Positions 18,381 to 27,065 of a stretch of DNA of 64,000 nt are shown here, one piece after another. Every line of letters starts with the position of its first letter. Position 1 is the first letter of the stretch. The notes under the pieces are model-generated. The model was not told the origin of the DNA, did not search any database, and saw nothing but the letters and a program-made list of their open reading frames with translations. The position numbers were made by a program, and so were the translations under genes. The stretch lies in contig JBDHTX010000009.1 of NCBI GenBank assembly GCA_039808885.1, positions 74,392-138,391 of the forward strand, in the 5' to 3' direction. Origin of the DNA: Dongia_A sp039808885 (GTDB taxonomy: Bacteria > Pseudomonadota > Alphaproteobacteria > Dongiales > Dongiaceae).

Positions 18381-19811
18381 CTACATGAAAAGGCGAACTG
18401 GATAGGAGTGTGGCTCCAGCTTCGGCATACGCTTGACGATCGTGGCGAGTGTCCCGGCGAAATTTAGGGTGACCGGTAGCCGATCATACGGTCCGTCGTT
18501 GTTCCAGTCCATTTTGGTCAACGCCAGCGTCTCCCGACAAAGATCGTCCATCGGACCCAAACCAGCGTGCCGAACCAGCATCAACGGCTCGGGCGTTCCC
18601 TTCCCCTCCTTGTAATAGTCCTTGCCACCCGCGACTTCGGGAAGGTTACCCTGCGTCCACAGCAGAGCCTCGTGCGGGCCGAGCTGAAATGTCGTGCCGC
18701 GCCGACACGGATAGCCATGCGGTTGCTGTGGCTTCTGGATCAGGATGCCCCGCCACCCACACCTCTGCTGGACGTGAACCAGCTCGATGTTGTCGGCGTT
18801 GGGGAAGGCATCGAATACGCCTTCGACTTCCTCATCACGGAACTCGGTATTCTTGTGGACCACGATGCGTTTCGGCGGATCACCCGAATGCTTGCGCTGA
18901 TAGATGGCAAGGCTACGCGTCATCACCTTCAGCATCTGTTCCCGGCGCAGAAATGGGTTCTTCCCGAACATCTTGACGCCGTCTGCTTCATAGGCGACGA
19001 ATTCCAGTCCCGATCCCTCGGCATCGAACACTTGGCTACAGCAAATGGCGAACCGCGTATCCCGTCCGTCGCCAGCTCGCAGAGCGTAGTCGATGCCGAT
19101 GAACGCCGCGCCGGGATCGGCGTCTGCGAGCACCCAAGGCACACCACCGGCCTTCGTGTAGAGCGCAATTCCCAGCCGCCAGGCGACGCTGCATCGGCAG
19201 AAATAGTCGAGCGCACTTACATCCCGTAGAAACTGCACGCAGATTCCTTCGGAGGCCGCGTAGGCCTTCACATAATCGTGTAGATCGAAATCATCACCGA
19301 CCGGCCCGCGAAACCCGGTCTTCCATTCCTCGGTGAGCAAAATAACGACGACATCGAAAGCGTCGCGAAGGTTACGCAGTGCGAAAAGCGCCTGGGTCAG
19401 CGCCTCGGCAAAAACGATATGCGGCGTAGGTGAGGCCGCTATGCGATCGGAAAGGTCCGCCGGCAACTCAATGCTGGTGCCTGTCGCCCCACGAGTGAGG
19501 CGAACTCCAAAGATACTCTCGAAGCCGCGATACTGGGGCAGATAGGCCTTGCGTTCACGGGGTTGGTGAACCTGCTCCAATTCGCGGATCTGCCCCACCA
19601 GACGATCGGTCTGGCCAGCAGGCGCGATCATTCCGATCCGGATGGGGTTGGAGACGGCCGAAAGTTTGTCTTTGCTGTAAGGGCCGAAGCGTAACAAGCC
19701 TTCCATGGGATGGACATCGACATCGCGCTGATCCTTCGAGCCGAAGCGCAGCCGCGGCTCTTGCAGAACGATGTGACCCGGCAGGCAGTAGGGCTTGGCC
19801 TCGGCGTTCAT
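18381..19811 (-). CDS. Short prokaryotic Argonaute (MID-PIWI)
   Basis: A 476-residue protein of the short-pAgo size with only MID and PIWI parts and no PAZ. The PIWI part shows FIGIDYAL, then KRIVVHKNTEF and VHVQQR, and an end typical of pAgos (DGPYDRLPVTL, then hydrophobic C-terminus LFM). A complete catalytic tetrad is not apparent, as expected for short pAgos that sense nucleic acid by guide RNA but do not cut. Its start overlaps the stop of the SIR2-APAZ gene by 4 bases (ATGA). In SPARSA systems the pair forms a heterodimer that is triggered by guide-target duplexes of invading plasmid or phage. Confidence 0.88.
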   Translation of the reverse strand: MNAEAKPYCLPGHIVLQEPRLRFGSKDQRDVDVHPMEGLLRFGPYSKDKLSAVSNPIRIGMIAPAGQTDRLVGQIRELEQVHQPRERKAYLPQYRGFESIFGVRLTRGATGTSIELPADLSDRIAASPTPHIVFAEALTQALFALRNLRDAFDVVVILLTEEWKTGFRGPVGDDFDLHDYVKAYAASEGICVQFLRDVSALDYFCRCSVAWRLGIALYTKAGGVPWVLADADPGAAFIGIDYALRAGDGRDTRFAICCSQVFDAEGSGLEFVAYEADGVKMFGKNPFLRREQMLKVMTRSLAIYQRKHSGDPPKRIVVHKNTEFRDEEVEGVFDAFPNADNIELVHVQQRCGWRGILIQKPQQPHGYPCRRGTTFQLGPHEALLWTQGNLPEVAGGKDYYKEGKGTPEPLMLVRHAGLGPMDDLCRETLALTKMDWNNDGPYDRLPVTLNFAGTLATIVKRMPKLEPHSYPVRLFM

Positions 19812-21628
19812 GGGCGTCCCACCCCGCTGAACCCCGATGTCCGCAGAAGTTCGAATTCAGCATCGACACCGTCGCCGATATCGAAGGCTCGTAACCTCAC
19901 GCTCTGGCCCTTGCCGATGATCAATGTGATCCATCCGTCGAGCAGGGCGTTGGCGTGACGGTTGTGCCGCCGGGCGCGACGCTCCCGAACGAACTCACGA
20001 ACCAGTTCTACATGTTCTTCCGGCGTCTCCTCGGGAATATCGGTTATGATCGTCGGTTCGAGGAGAAGCCAAAGGCGATCGAATCGATGGTCGACGCGCA
20101 ATCCACATGCTTCGGTCCACCCGATCTGCGTGCCCGAAACCGTGCCGGCGAGCCGGTCGACGGGTTTGACACGATCGGCGCCGAAGATCGAAGGCTGCAC
20201 CTGCCGAGCATCTGGGACGAGAAAGAACCTCCGCCCCCTGCGCTGCAAAGTCACGCCAGGACACTTGCCGAGCGCGCGAAACAAGGCGTCGCGGACGATC
20301 GCTCGTTCTCCCGTTTCCTTGACGAGACGCCGGGACGCCAGTGGGTGGGTATCGAACACCTTGATCGCGAACGGTTCGAAGGTCTTTCGAACATCGGTGT
20401 CGCGTCCGAAGGCGAGCACCCCATCACGTATTCTATGTGCATCGATATCTACGCCCGCAGCACTAATCGCGTCCTGAATGTCCTGATAGCCACCGATCTG
20501 GCAATCCACGAGGCGGCACAAGGCTGGCTGAGAGACCAGTGGAAGCGCGTTGGTTCGGATGGCAGGTGTGTTTCCCGTACTCGTGCGCGGTGTCGATTTC
20601 GCAAGTCGTGGACGTGTCGCACCTGCCAGGGCCTGCACCTTGTCCGCTGTCTGCGGCAAATAGCGCACGAGATCGGAGAAAAATTCGTCGAACGATTCGG
20701 TTTCGACGAAATGCGCCTCGACGCCCAGCACCCGAGCGCGTTGAAGTAGTGCATCAACCGCAGGATAAGGCTCATCCTGGCTCCGCTTGAACCAAAACAG
20801 CCCACCGGGGAAACCACGGCCCTCATCCAGGGCCTCGGTCAGCGCCTCGATGATCGAGGCATCGCGCCCGCTGTAACCCACCACGGCGAGCCCTTGGCGA
20901 CGGCATGCATCGATCAGATTGCGTCGCATCTCCACGTCCTGCGCACGCAATTCGGCATCGGTATTCTTCAGCGCGTCGGAGTGATAGTCGCCATGCAGCT
21001 TGCCATAGACTGGCCAACGCCCCTCATCATAGGCGCGTCGGAATTTCTCGGGCTCACCGAGATCGGCCGCGACCAGACACCCTGTGCTTCCCAAAACCTG
21101 AGCGGCTGCGTCCTCGACCGTTCGATCAAAGTTGGTCGTCCAGACGATGCGGCAGAGTTTCTCGCGCATCAGCAGGGCAAGAGCCAGATGACCGAATGAA
21201 GGCTTACCACGACTGAGCAACTCGTCCAGGTAGGCCCGCCGGTCTTTTGCGGACGGATATGTCGCCTCGAAATAGGCAGAGTATTCTGTCTCCGACCCCG
21301 CCGGTGGAAGCTTGCCGATCGTATCGAAATGCGCTTGCAGCTTTCGTTGGACTACCACCTCCCCAATGTCGGTTATGGCGGATGGCGACAGCTTTTTCTG
21401 CGAACGGTAGAGTCGCTGCTTGAAGTCCCAAATCATGTCGCCGGCCGTTTTAATGCCAGCCGAACGCGAAGCGCCCGCGCCTAGGAACCACATGATCTGC
21501 GAGCCTCTCAACTGGAAAAGCCGCAAGAACGAGGGCAGATCCAACCTTGAGGCAACTGCCAAGGATTCGACCGAGCTACCCCGGTCGACGGGAGGGGGGA
21601 CGAGATCGTTGACGTTGGATCCGTGCAA
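19808..21628 (-). CDS. SIR2-APAZ effector of a SPARSA system
   Basis: A 606-residue protein. The N-terminal SIR2 domain shows FLGAGAS at about 48-54, TTNFD with catalytic Asn near 166, KLHGD with His near 212 and GYSGRD near 251. The second half (about 340-606) fits APAZ, the Argonaute-binding module (TEACGLRVDHRFDRLWLLLEP region). The NAD-binding residues appear intact, so activation should deplete NAD+ and stop or kill the cell. The start is TTG at 21628 with AAAGGA about 13 bases upstream; no ATG lies ahead of GAGAS. It is the first gene of the two-gene minus-strand operon. Confidence 0.88.
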   Translation of the reverse strand: MHGSNVNDLVPPPVDRGSSVESLAVASRLDLPSFLRLFQLRGSQIMWFLGAGASRSAGIKTAGDMIWDFKQRLYRSQKKLSPSAITDIGEVVVQRKLQAHFDTIGKLPPAGSETEYSAYFEATYPSAKDRRAYLDELLSRGKPSFGHLALALLMREKLCRIVWTTNFDRTVEDAAAQVLGSTGCLVAADLGEPEKFRRAYDEGRWPVYGKLHGDYHSDALKNTDAELRAQDVEMRRNLIDACRRQGLAVVGYSGRDASIIEALTEALDEGRGFPGGLFWFKRSQDEPYPAVDALLQRARVLGVEAHFVETESFDEFFSDLVRYLPQTADKVQALAGATRPRLAKSTPRTSTGNTPAIRTNALPLVSQPALCRLVDCQIGGYQDIQDAISAAGVDIDAHRIRDGVLAFGRDTDVRKTFEPFAIKVFDTHPLASRRLVKETGERAIVRDALFRALGKCPGVTLQRRGRRFFLVPDARQVQPSIFGADRVKPVDRLAGTVSGTQIGWTEACGLRVDHRFDRLWLLLEPTIITDIPEETPEEHVELVREFVRERRARRHNRHANALLDGWITLIIGKGQSVRLRAFDIGDGVDAEFELLRTSGFSGVGRP

Positions 21629-21917
21629 GCTCGAGGGCTTCCTTTCTCAAAAGCCACGACAAGGGAACGACCGTGCATCTCCGCTCAACGTAGCGAAGAA
21701 TCGGGCACCATAGGATATCCTAGCGGCGCGAGAACAAAAAGGAAACCAGAGACCTGGGCGTCGCTCGGGCCGGGCTGTCGGCAAAGCTGAAGCCCCGACA
21801 AGCGGGTCTTCCCCCTCCGGGCTTCGATCCCTGACGCGAGAATAGGGGCAAGTCGTACGCCGCGAATACGTTTCTGCGTCTCTACGCCTTTGAACGGGCG
21901 AGAGTGAGAGTGCGGAC
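21629..21917. other. Intergenic region between SPARSA and ArdC, no gene seen
   Basis: This 289-base stretch separates the minus-strand SPARSA operon from the plus-strand ArdC gene, so promoters for both should lie here. Apart from a short palindrome AGGATATCCT near 21712 and the RNA-like leader that starts at 21918 I see no gene, repeat or terminator. Confidence 0.5.
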
Positions 21918-21980
21918 CGGGTTTGCCGTGACGGGTTGAGGGCTGGAGGAGAGGCCTCCGGCGCCCGTCGCGGAGACCCG
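21918..21980 (+). promoter_or_regulatory. Structured RNA leader, copy 1 (radC-motif-like), before ardC
   Basis: The leader ends 2 bases before the ArdC ATG. It folds as an outer stem CGGGTT/GACCCG, an internal loop and an inner stem GACGGG/CCCGTC enclosing a purine-rich loop with a small GGAGG/CCTCC hairpin. The same plan and the shared strings GACGGGTTG and CCCGTCGCGGAGA recur before ParB (23568-23633) and, in part, before the strawberry-notch-like gene (26988-27044). The published radC RNA motif of alphaproteobacteria lies before radC, antirestriction and DNA methylase genes; identity with it is inferred from context. Confidence 0.55.
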
Positions 21981-21982
21981 CG

Positions 21983-22945
21983 ATGTCTAGACATGCTGCT
22001 CGCGCCCGTTCCGGCTCCGACCGGACGAGCCTCTATGACGAAATCACAGGAAATATCCTCGCCGAGCTGGAAGCCGGGCGGCTACCCTGGGTCCAGCCAT
22101 GGAGCACGGCGGCGGCCAATGCGCCCCTTGCCATGCCGAAAAACGCCGCCACGGGCCGGCAATATTCCGGCATCAATGTGCTGATCCTCTGGGGTGCCGT
22201 GATCGAACGTGGCTTCCCGAGCCAGAGTTGGCTGACTTTCCGTCAAGCCCTCTCACTCGGTGGAAATGTGCGCAAGGGCGAACGTGGAACAACGGTCGTC
22301 TATGCCGATCGCTTCGTCCCCGACGATCAGAAGCAGCGTGCCCGCGAAACCGGGGAGGAAGCGCAGGCGATCCCGTTCCTGAAGCGCTTCACGGTTTTCA
22401 ACCTGGCACAATGCGAGGGCTTGCCTGACGACCTCGCCGCAGTCGCGCCGCCGCCCGCGCCCGGCCTGATCGAGCCAAGGGTCGAGGCGCTCATCAAGGC
22501 AAGCGGAATCGACTTCCGCATCGGCGGCGACCGCGCCTTCTATATGCCAGCGCTCGACTATGTCATGGTCCCGCCGCCCCAGGCATTCTTCGAGCCGATC
22601 AACTGGCATCGAACGGCGCTGCATGAATGCTCCCACGCCAGTGGGGCGCCGCACCGCCTGAACCGCGATCTCTCGGGCTCCTTCGGTTCCCGGAAGTACG
22701 CCTTCGAGGAGCTGGTCGCCGAGATTTCAGCGGCGTTTTGCTGTGCTGCTCTTGGCATCGTGCCGACCGTGCGCCACGCCGATTACATCGGTTCCTGGGC
22801 CGAGGTCCTGCGCGAGGACAATCGCGCCATCGTCCGCGCGGCGTCGCAGGCCAGCAAGGCCGCCGATTGGCTGCTAAGTTTCGTGCCGGAGGATGAACCG
22901 CTTGCTCCGGTCTCCGCCGACACTCGCGAGCGGGAGGCAGCCTGA
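21983..22945 (+). CDS. ardC: ArdC-like antirestriction protein (DUF1738)
   Basis: A 320-residue ArdC-family protein. The N-terminal ssDNA-binding domain (about residues 15-145) has LYDEITGNILAELEAG, the Trp-rich PWVQPW, and GINVLILW. The C-terminal zincin-like domain has HECSH at 214-218 (HExxH metal site) and an EELVAEISAAF helix. ArdC coats single-stranded DNA entering by conjugation and shields it from restriction. It is transcribed toward ParB and overlaps the next gene by one base (TGATG). It carries the structured leader described at 21918. Confidence 0.92.
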   Translation: MSRHAARARSGSDRTSLYDEITGNILAELEAGRLPWVQPWSTAAANAPLAMPKNAATGRQYSGINVLILWGAVIERGFPSQSWLTFRQALSLGGNVRKGERGTTVVYADRFVPDDQKQRARETGEEAQAIPFLKRFTVFNLAQCEGLPDDLAAVAPPPAPGLIEPRVEALIKASGIDFRIGGDRAFYMPALDYVMVPPPQAFFEPINWHRTALHECSHASGAPHRLNRDLSGSFGSRKYAFEELVAEISAAFCCAALGIVPTVRHADYIGSWAEVLREDNRAIVRAASQASKAADWLLSFVPEDEPLAPVSADTREREAA

Positions 22946-23472
22946 TGCGCGCGCCGTCTCCATCGCGCCGGCGAGGCCACCGGCAGAAGGCTGCGTCATC
23001 CCCCGCGGCCGGTCATGCGTCCGCGCCGGTGCGCAGCTCCCCCACACGCTGGCGAGGGAAATATCTCTTCGACAATGCGGTTGAGTTCCTTGCCGGGGCA
23101 CATCGCCTGCATGCGGCGGGCGATTCCCATTCGCGCGAGGTCCTTTTTCACCTCATCGGATGCGCTGTCGAGCTGTCGCTGAAATCCTACCTGCATTTCC
23201 GGGGGTGGAACGATGACCGGTGCCGCCATGAAGTCCGGCACGATCTGGTCAAGGCATTGGCCGCCGCGGAACGGCTCGGTTTTCATCGGCGCCACCCGGA
23301 CATGCGGATGCTGACGCGGATCTTGTCGCCCTATTATCGCTGTCATCGCATCCGTGAGCTGGCGAAGCGCGACCCGGCGCCGATCTCGCCCGAACGGGCG
23401 CTCCGGGCGGCCGAGGGACTGCTCGACGATGTCCTGGCCGCCGTGGCGGAGCGTCCCCGTCCCAAGGGCTGA
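22945..23472 (+). CDS. Small HEPN-like hypothetical protein
   Basis: A 175-residue protein coupled to ArdC (the ATG shares the last base of its stop). The first ~40 residues are basic and disordered. Residues 45-120 look like a helical HEPN-type domain: FHLIGCAVELSLKSYL followed by RHEVRHDLVKAL, where the His-Asp-Leu ending is frequent in HEPN proteins. Many ICEs of this family carry a gene of this kind beside ArdC. No function is established; a role linked to DNA entry or defence is only suggested by the neighbour. Confidence 0.65.
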   Translation: MRAPSPSRRRGHRQKAASSPAAGHASAPVRSSPTRWRGKYLFDNAVEFLAGAHRLHAAGDSHSREVLFHLIGCAVELSLKSYLHFRGWNDDRCRHEVRHDLVKALAAAERLGFHRRHPDMRMLTRILSPYYRCHRIRELAKRDPAPISPERALRAAEGLLDDVLAAVAERPRPKG

Positions 23473-23567
23473 CCGGATGCGGGTGTCTGTAGCGCACGGG
23501 CCGCCGATCCTCCCTTCTCATTCCCCTCGGCCTTCGCTTTCGCCGCCGCGAGAGGAAGAGGGCTGAG

Positions 23568-23633
23568 GGGATTTTCGTGACGGGTTGGAGGCCGGGAGAG
23601 AGGCTTTCGGCCGCCCGTCGCGGAGAAAATCCC
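23568..23633 (+). promoter_or_regulatory. Structured RNA leader, copy 2 (radC-motif-like), before parB
   Basis: Outer stem GGGATTTTC/GAAAATCCC (9 perfect pairs), internal loop GT against GCGGA, inner stem GACGGG/CCCGTC, purine-rich loop. Compared with copy 1 the inner stem is identical while the outer stem keeps pairing with a different sequence, which is covariation and argues for RNA structure rather than a protein site. The ParB ATG follows after one base, so its ribosome site lies within the fold and translation could be controlled by it. Confidence 0.6.
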
Positions 23634-23634
23634 G

Positions 23635-25770
23635 ATGGCTACTGCCGTTCAGAAGATCACCCTGTCGTCCTCGCGCGACATCCCCTTCAACAAGCTGGTG
23701 CTCAGCCAGTCGAACGTCCGGCGCGTGAAGGCCGGCGTCTCGATCGAAGAGCTGGCCGAGGACATCGCCCGGCGCGGCCTGCTTCAGGGCCTCAATGTCC
23801 GCCCCGTGCTCGACGCCGAAGGCAAGGAAACCGGCATGTTCGAGATCCCGGCCGGCGGCCGCCGCTATCGGGCGCTGGAACTGCTGGTCAAGCAGAAGCG
23901 CCTGGCGAAGACCGCGCCCGTGCCCTGTGTGGTGCGCGACGCCTCGGCCGGCATCCTCGCCGAGGACGATTCGCTCGCTGAAAACTGCCAGCGCGCCCCG
24001 CTTCATCCGCTCGACCAGTTTCGCGCTTTCCAGACCCTTCGCGAGAAGGGCCAGTCCGAAGAGGAGATTGCAGCCGCCTTCTTCGTGCCCGTCAACGTCG
24101 TCAAGCAGCGGCTGCGGCTCGCGTCCGTTTCGCCGGCGCTGCTCGAAACCTATGCCGAGGATGGCATGTCGCTCGAGCAGTTGATGGCCTTCACCGTCTC
24201 CCCCGACCATAGCCGCCAGGAACAGGTCTGGGATGCACTCCGCAGTAGCTGGTCGAAGGAGCCCTATCAGATCCGCCGAATGCTGACGGAATCGACGGTG
24301 CGCGCCTCCGACAAGCGCGCCGTCTTCGTCGGGATCGACGCCTATGAGGCGGCAGGCGGCATCGTCCTGCGCGACCTGTTCCAGTCCGACGATGGCGGAT
24401 GGCTCCAGGACGCGGCACTGCTCGACCGGTTGGCTGCCGAGAAGTTGAAGGTCATGGCCGACGAGATCGCCAGTGAAGGCTGGAAGTGGATCGAGGTTGC
24501 CGTCAGCTTCCCCTATGGCGTGACCCATGGCCTGCGCGAGCTGGAAGGCACGCCGATCGATCGCACGACTGACGAACAGGCGACGCTCGATGCCCTGCGC
24601 GCCGAGTATGACAAGCTCCAGGCCGAATATAAGGACGCGGACGAGCTGCCGGAAGAGGTCGATGAGCGCTTGGGCGAGATCGAGACCGCGACCGACGCCC
24701 TGGAAACCCGTCCCGTCCGCTACGATCCGGCCGACATCGCGCGCGCCGGCGTTTTCGTCAGCATCGATTCCGACGGCTCGCTGTTCGTCGACCGGGGCTA
24801 TGTGAAGCCCGAGGACGAGGCTCCGGCCACCGATGGTGGCGAGGATGGTGACGGCGAGACGGCGGGCGATCCCGACGGGAACGGTTCCAGCCAGCGCACG
24901 ATCATCAGCGTCGGCGGACAGCCCGTCGAGACGGATGACGAGGAGGAAGACGCCATCAAGCCCCTGCCGGACCGTCTCGTGATGGAATTGACCGCCGAGC
25001 GCACGCTGGCACTCAGGAACAAGCTTGCGGGCGACCCGGCAACCGCGTTCCTGGCCGTGCTGCACAAATTCTGCCGCGACGTCTTCTCGCGCTACAATTC
25101 CCACGGCGTCGCGATGGAAGTCGCGGTACGTGGCACGGTGTTTCAAGCGCAGTCGCCGGAACTGCGGGACACGCCCTATGCGCGTGCGATCGAGGCGCGC
25201 CACAAGGATTGGGAAGCGCGTCTGCCGGCTGACGTCGCCGACCTCTGGGATGCGCTTGCCGCGCTCGCCGGCACCGAGCAGGCCGAACTGTTCGCCCATT
25301 GCGCATCGTTCGGCGTCAATGCGCTCTATGAGCGGGCCGACCGCTATGGTGGCGGCGCGATCTCCGCGCACGGGGTTCAGCTGCGCCTTGCCGAGGCCGA
25401 TCACCTTGCCCGCGCGACCGACCTCGACATGGCCGTGGCGGGCTGGCGTCCGACCGTCGGCAATTATCTTGGCCGCGTCACCAAGGCGCGCATTCTCGAA
25501 GCCGTGCGCGAAGGCGCGGGCGAACGGGCTGCGCAGCTCATCGACCATCTGAAGAAGGGCGATATGGCGAAGGAAGCCGAGCGGCTGCTCGCCGACACCG
25601 GCTGGCTGCCCGAGCCGCTGCGCCTGGCCGGTGCCGAGCCGGCTCCTGACGTGGCGACGACGGAGGGAGAAACCGAGGCGTTGCCGGACTTCCTCGCCGG
25701 CGATGACGACGAGGCTTCCACCAGCGCCGACGATGAGGATGACCCGGCCCGCATGATCGCAGCGGAATAG
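23635..25770 (+). CDS. Large ParB/RepB/Spo0J-family protein
   Basis: A 711-residue protein whose N-terminal 200 residues form a ParB nuclease-like domain and HTH: FNKLVLSQSNVRR, then IPAGGRRYRALEL, and NVVKQRLRLASVSP as the helix-turn-helix. The long C-terminal part with acidic stretches (about 400-440 and 670-700) is typical of the ICE/plasmid ParB-like proteins of alphaproteobacteria, much larger than chromosomal ParB. It may bind element DNA for partition or regulation; ParA lies 15 kb away, not adjacent. The gene has the structured leader at 23568 and ends before a strong hairpin at 25829. Confidence 0.85.
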   Translation: MATAVQKITLSSSRDIPFNKLVLSQSNVRRVKAGVSIEELAEDIARRGLLQGLNVRPVLDAEGKETGMFEIPAGGRRYRALELLVKQKRLAKTAPVPCVVRDASAGILAEDDSLAENCQRAPLHPLDQFRAFQTLREKGQSEEEIAAAFFVPVNVVKQRLRLASVSPALLETYAEDGMSLEQLMAFTVSPDHSRQEQVWDALRSSWSKEPYQIRRMLTESTVRASDKRAVFVGIDAYEAAGGIVLRDLFQSDDGGWLQDAALLDRLAAEKLKVMADEIASEGWKWIEVAVSFPYGVTHGLRELEGTPIDRTTDEQATLDALRAEYDKLQAEYKDADELPEEVDERLGEIETATDALETRPVRYDPADIARAGVFVSIDSDGSLFVDRGYVKPEDEAPATDGGEDGDGETAGDPDGNGSSQRTIISVGGQPVETDDEEEDAIKPLPDRLVMELTAERTLALRNKLAGDPATAFLAVLHKFCRDVFSRYNSHGVAMEVAVRGTVFQAQSPELRDTPYARAIEARHKDWEARLPADVADLWDALAALAGTEQAELFAHCASFGVNALYERADRYGGGAISAHGVQLRLAEADHLARATDLDMAVAGWRPTVGNYLGRVTKARILEAVREGAGERAAQLIDHLKKGDMAKEAERLLADTGWLPEPLRLAGAEPAPDVATTEGETEALPDFLAGDDDEASTSADDEDDPARMIAAE

Positions 25771-25828
25771 CCGAACCAGGCGGGGCGGCCCCGGCCGCCT
25801 CGCATCCCTTCATCCCATCCGCTTATCC

Positions 25829-25864
25829 GAGCCCGGCCCTCCACAAGGGGGAACAGCCGGGCTC
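25829..25864 (+). terminator. Hairpin terminator after parB
   Basis: Perfect 9-bp stem GAGCCCGGC/GCCGGGCTC with an 18-base loop, followed by CTCTTGTTT. The T run is interrupted, so termination may be partial and allow some read-through to the next genes. Confidence 0.5.
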
Positions 25865-25885
25865 CTCTTGTTTCAGGAGCCTCGC

Positions 25886-26314
25886 ATGGCCGACTATTTC
25901 ACCCATTTCTCATACCTGCTCGATGTCGGCACGCCGCAGAACGCAGCCCGCGCGCTCGACCTTTACAACAGGCTGTCCGAAGACGGCGCGGCGGAAGACC
26001 CGCCGTCCGACGGCTTCCTGCTTTCGATCCAACCCGAACATGGCGGCACCCAGCTCTGGATCCGCGATGACGTGGCCGGCGACCCGCAGCGCGTCATCGA
26101 CTTCGTGCTGCTCTGCGCGAAGACCTTCGGCCTCACCGGTCGCTGGGGTTTCCAATACGCCAACACCTGCTCGCGTCCGCGCACCGATGCCTTCGGCGGC
26201 GGCGCGCATGTGCTCGATCTCGGCGCCGGCCAGTCGGTCGCGTGGATCGGCACGCACGGATGGCTCGCCGACATGCTCGCGACGGGAGGGTCGGACGATG
26301 CCGAGGATCGTTGA
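25886..26314 (+). CDS. Conserved ICE hypothetical protein
   Basis: A 142-residue acidic protein without a motif I recognise. It has no signal peptide or membrane segment. The ATG at 25886 follows CAGGAG at the right distance, which favours it over an ATG six codons earlier. The gene overlaps the next by 17 bases, so the two are one unit. Such small soluble proteins often sit between ParB and the strawberry-notch-like gene in related elements; the role is unknown. Confidence 0.65.
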   Translation: MADYFTHFSYLLDVGTPQNAARALDLYNRLSEDGAAEDPPSDGFLLSIQPEHGGTQLWIRDDVAGDPQRVIDFVLLCAKTFGLTGRWGFQYANTCSRPRTDAFGGGAHVLDLGAGQSVAWIGTHGWLADMLATGGSDDAEDR

Positions 26315-26942
26315 AACCACCGTCTATCAACTCGGCGAGCTGTCCGTGGAGGCGCAGGAGAAGGCGCGCGCCTGGTTCCGCGAAAGCATGGACACCGATG
26401 GTTGGTCCGAATTCGTCTACGAGGAATTCGAGGCGATCTGCGCCATTCTCGGGGTGCGGCTCAAGACCCGCGCCGTCCGACTCCATGGCGGCGGCACGCG
26501 GCAGAAGCCGTGCGTCTATTTTCGCGGTTTCTGGTCGCAGGGCGATGGCGCCTGCTTCGAGGCCTTCTATTCCCATGTGAAAGGCGCCGCTCACAAGATC
26601 AGGGCGCACGCGCCGCAAGATGGCGAGCTTCACCGGATAGCGGACGCCTTGCAGGCGGTCCAGAAGCGGAACTTCTATCAGCTTCGCGCCGATGCCAGCC
26701 ATCGCGGCCACTACTATCACGAATACTGCATGGCGATCTCGGTCGAGCGCGATAGTCCGACCTGCCAGGACATGACCGCCGATGCGGAGGAGGCCGTGAC
26801 GGAGGCGCTGCGCGATCTCGCCCGCTGGCTCTACCGCCAGCTCGAACGGGAATATGAGTATCAGACATCGGACGCCGTGGTCGACGAGGCGATCATCGCC
26901 AACGGTTACACCTTCACCAATTCCGGGCGCCGCTTCGGCTAA
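26298..26942 (+). CDS. Conserved ICE hypothetical protein
   Basis: A 214-residue protein with marks such as TVYQLGELSVEAQEKA at the start and GHYYHEYCM in the middle, seen in plasmid and ICE proteins sometimes labelled antitoxin-like, but I cannot confirm this. The ATG at 26298 lies inside the end of the upstream gene (17-base overlap) and gives a well-formed N-terminus. Aromatic and charged residues are frequent; no membrane segment. Function unknown. Confidence 0.65.
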   Translation: MPRIVETTVYQLGELSVEAQEKARAWFRESMDTDGWSEFVYEEFEAICAILGVRLKTRAVRLHGGGTRQKPCVYFRGFWSQGDGACFEAFYSHVKGAAHKIRAHAPQDGELHRIADALQAVQKRNFYQLRADASHRGHYYHEYCMAISVERDSPTCQDMTADAEEAVTEALRDLARWLYRQLEREYEYQTSDAVVDEAIIANGYTFTNSGRRFG

Positions 26943-26987
26943 GCGCCAAGGGTCCATCATCGGTCCGTTCAGAGGAAGAGGTCGGCC

Positions 26988-27044
26988 GGGACGGGTTTGA
27001 GCCGGTGCGGTCGAGAGAGAGCGCCAGCCGGTTCATCCCGTCCC
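26988..27044 (+). promoter_or_regulatory. Structured RNA leader, copy 3 (radC-motif-like), before the strawberry-notch-like gene
   Basis: Stem GGGACGGG/CCCGTCCC (8 pairs) around a loop with GAGAGAGAG, sharing GACGGGTT and CCCGTC with copies 1 and 2. The loop is longer than in the other two copies and the region after the stem is pyrimidine-rich, ending 22 bases before the ATG at 27066. It is the most divergent copy; membership of the same RNA class is likely but less certain. Confidence 0.45.
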
Positions 27045-27065
27045 GCTCTCCTCGAGGTTCCCTCC

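Noticed and set aside
19955..20749. 264-codon plus-strand frame opposite SIR2-APAZ
   Set aside because: It is antisense to a well-supported gene and has no motif.
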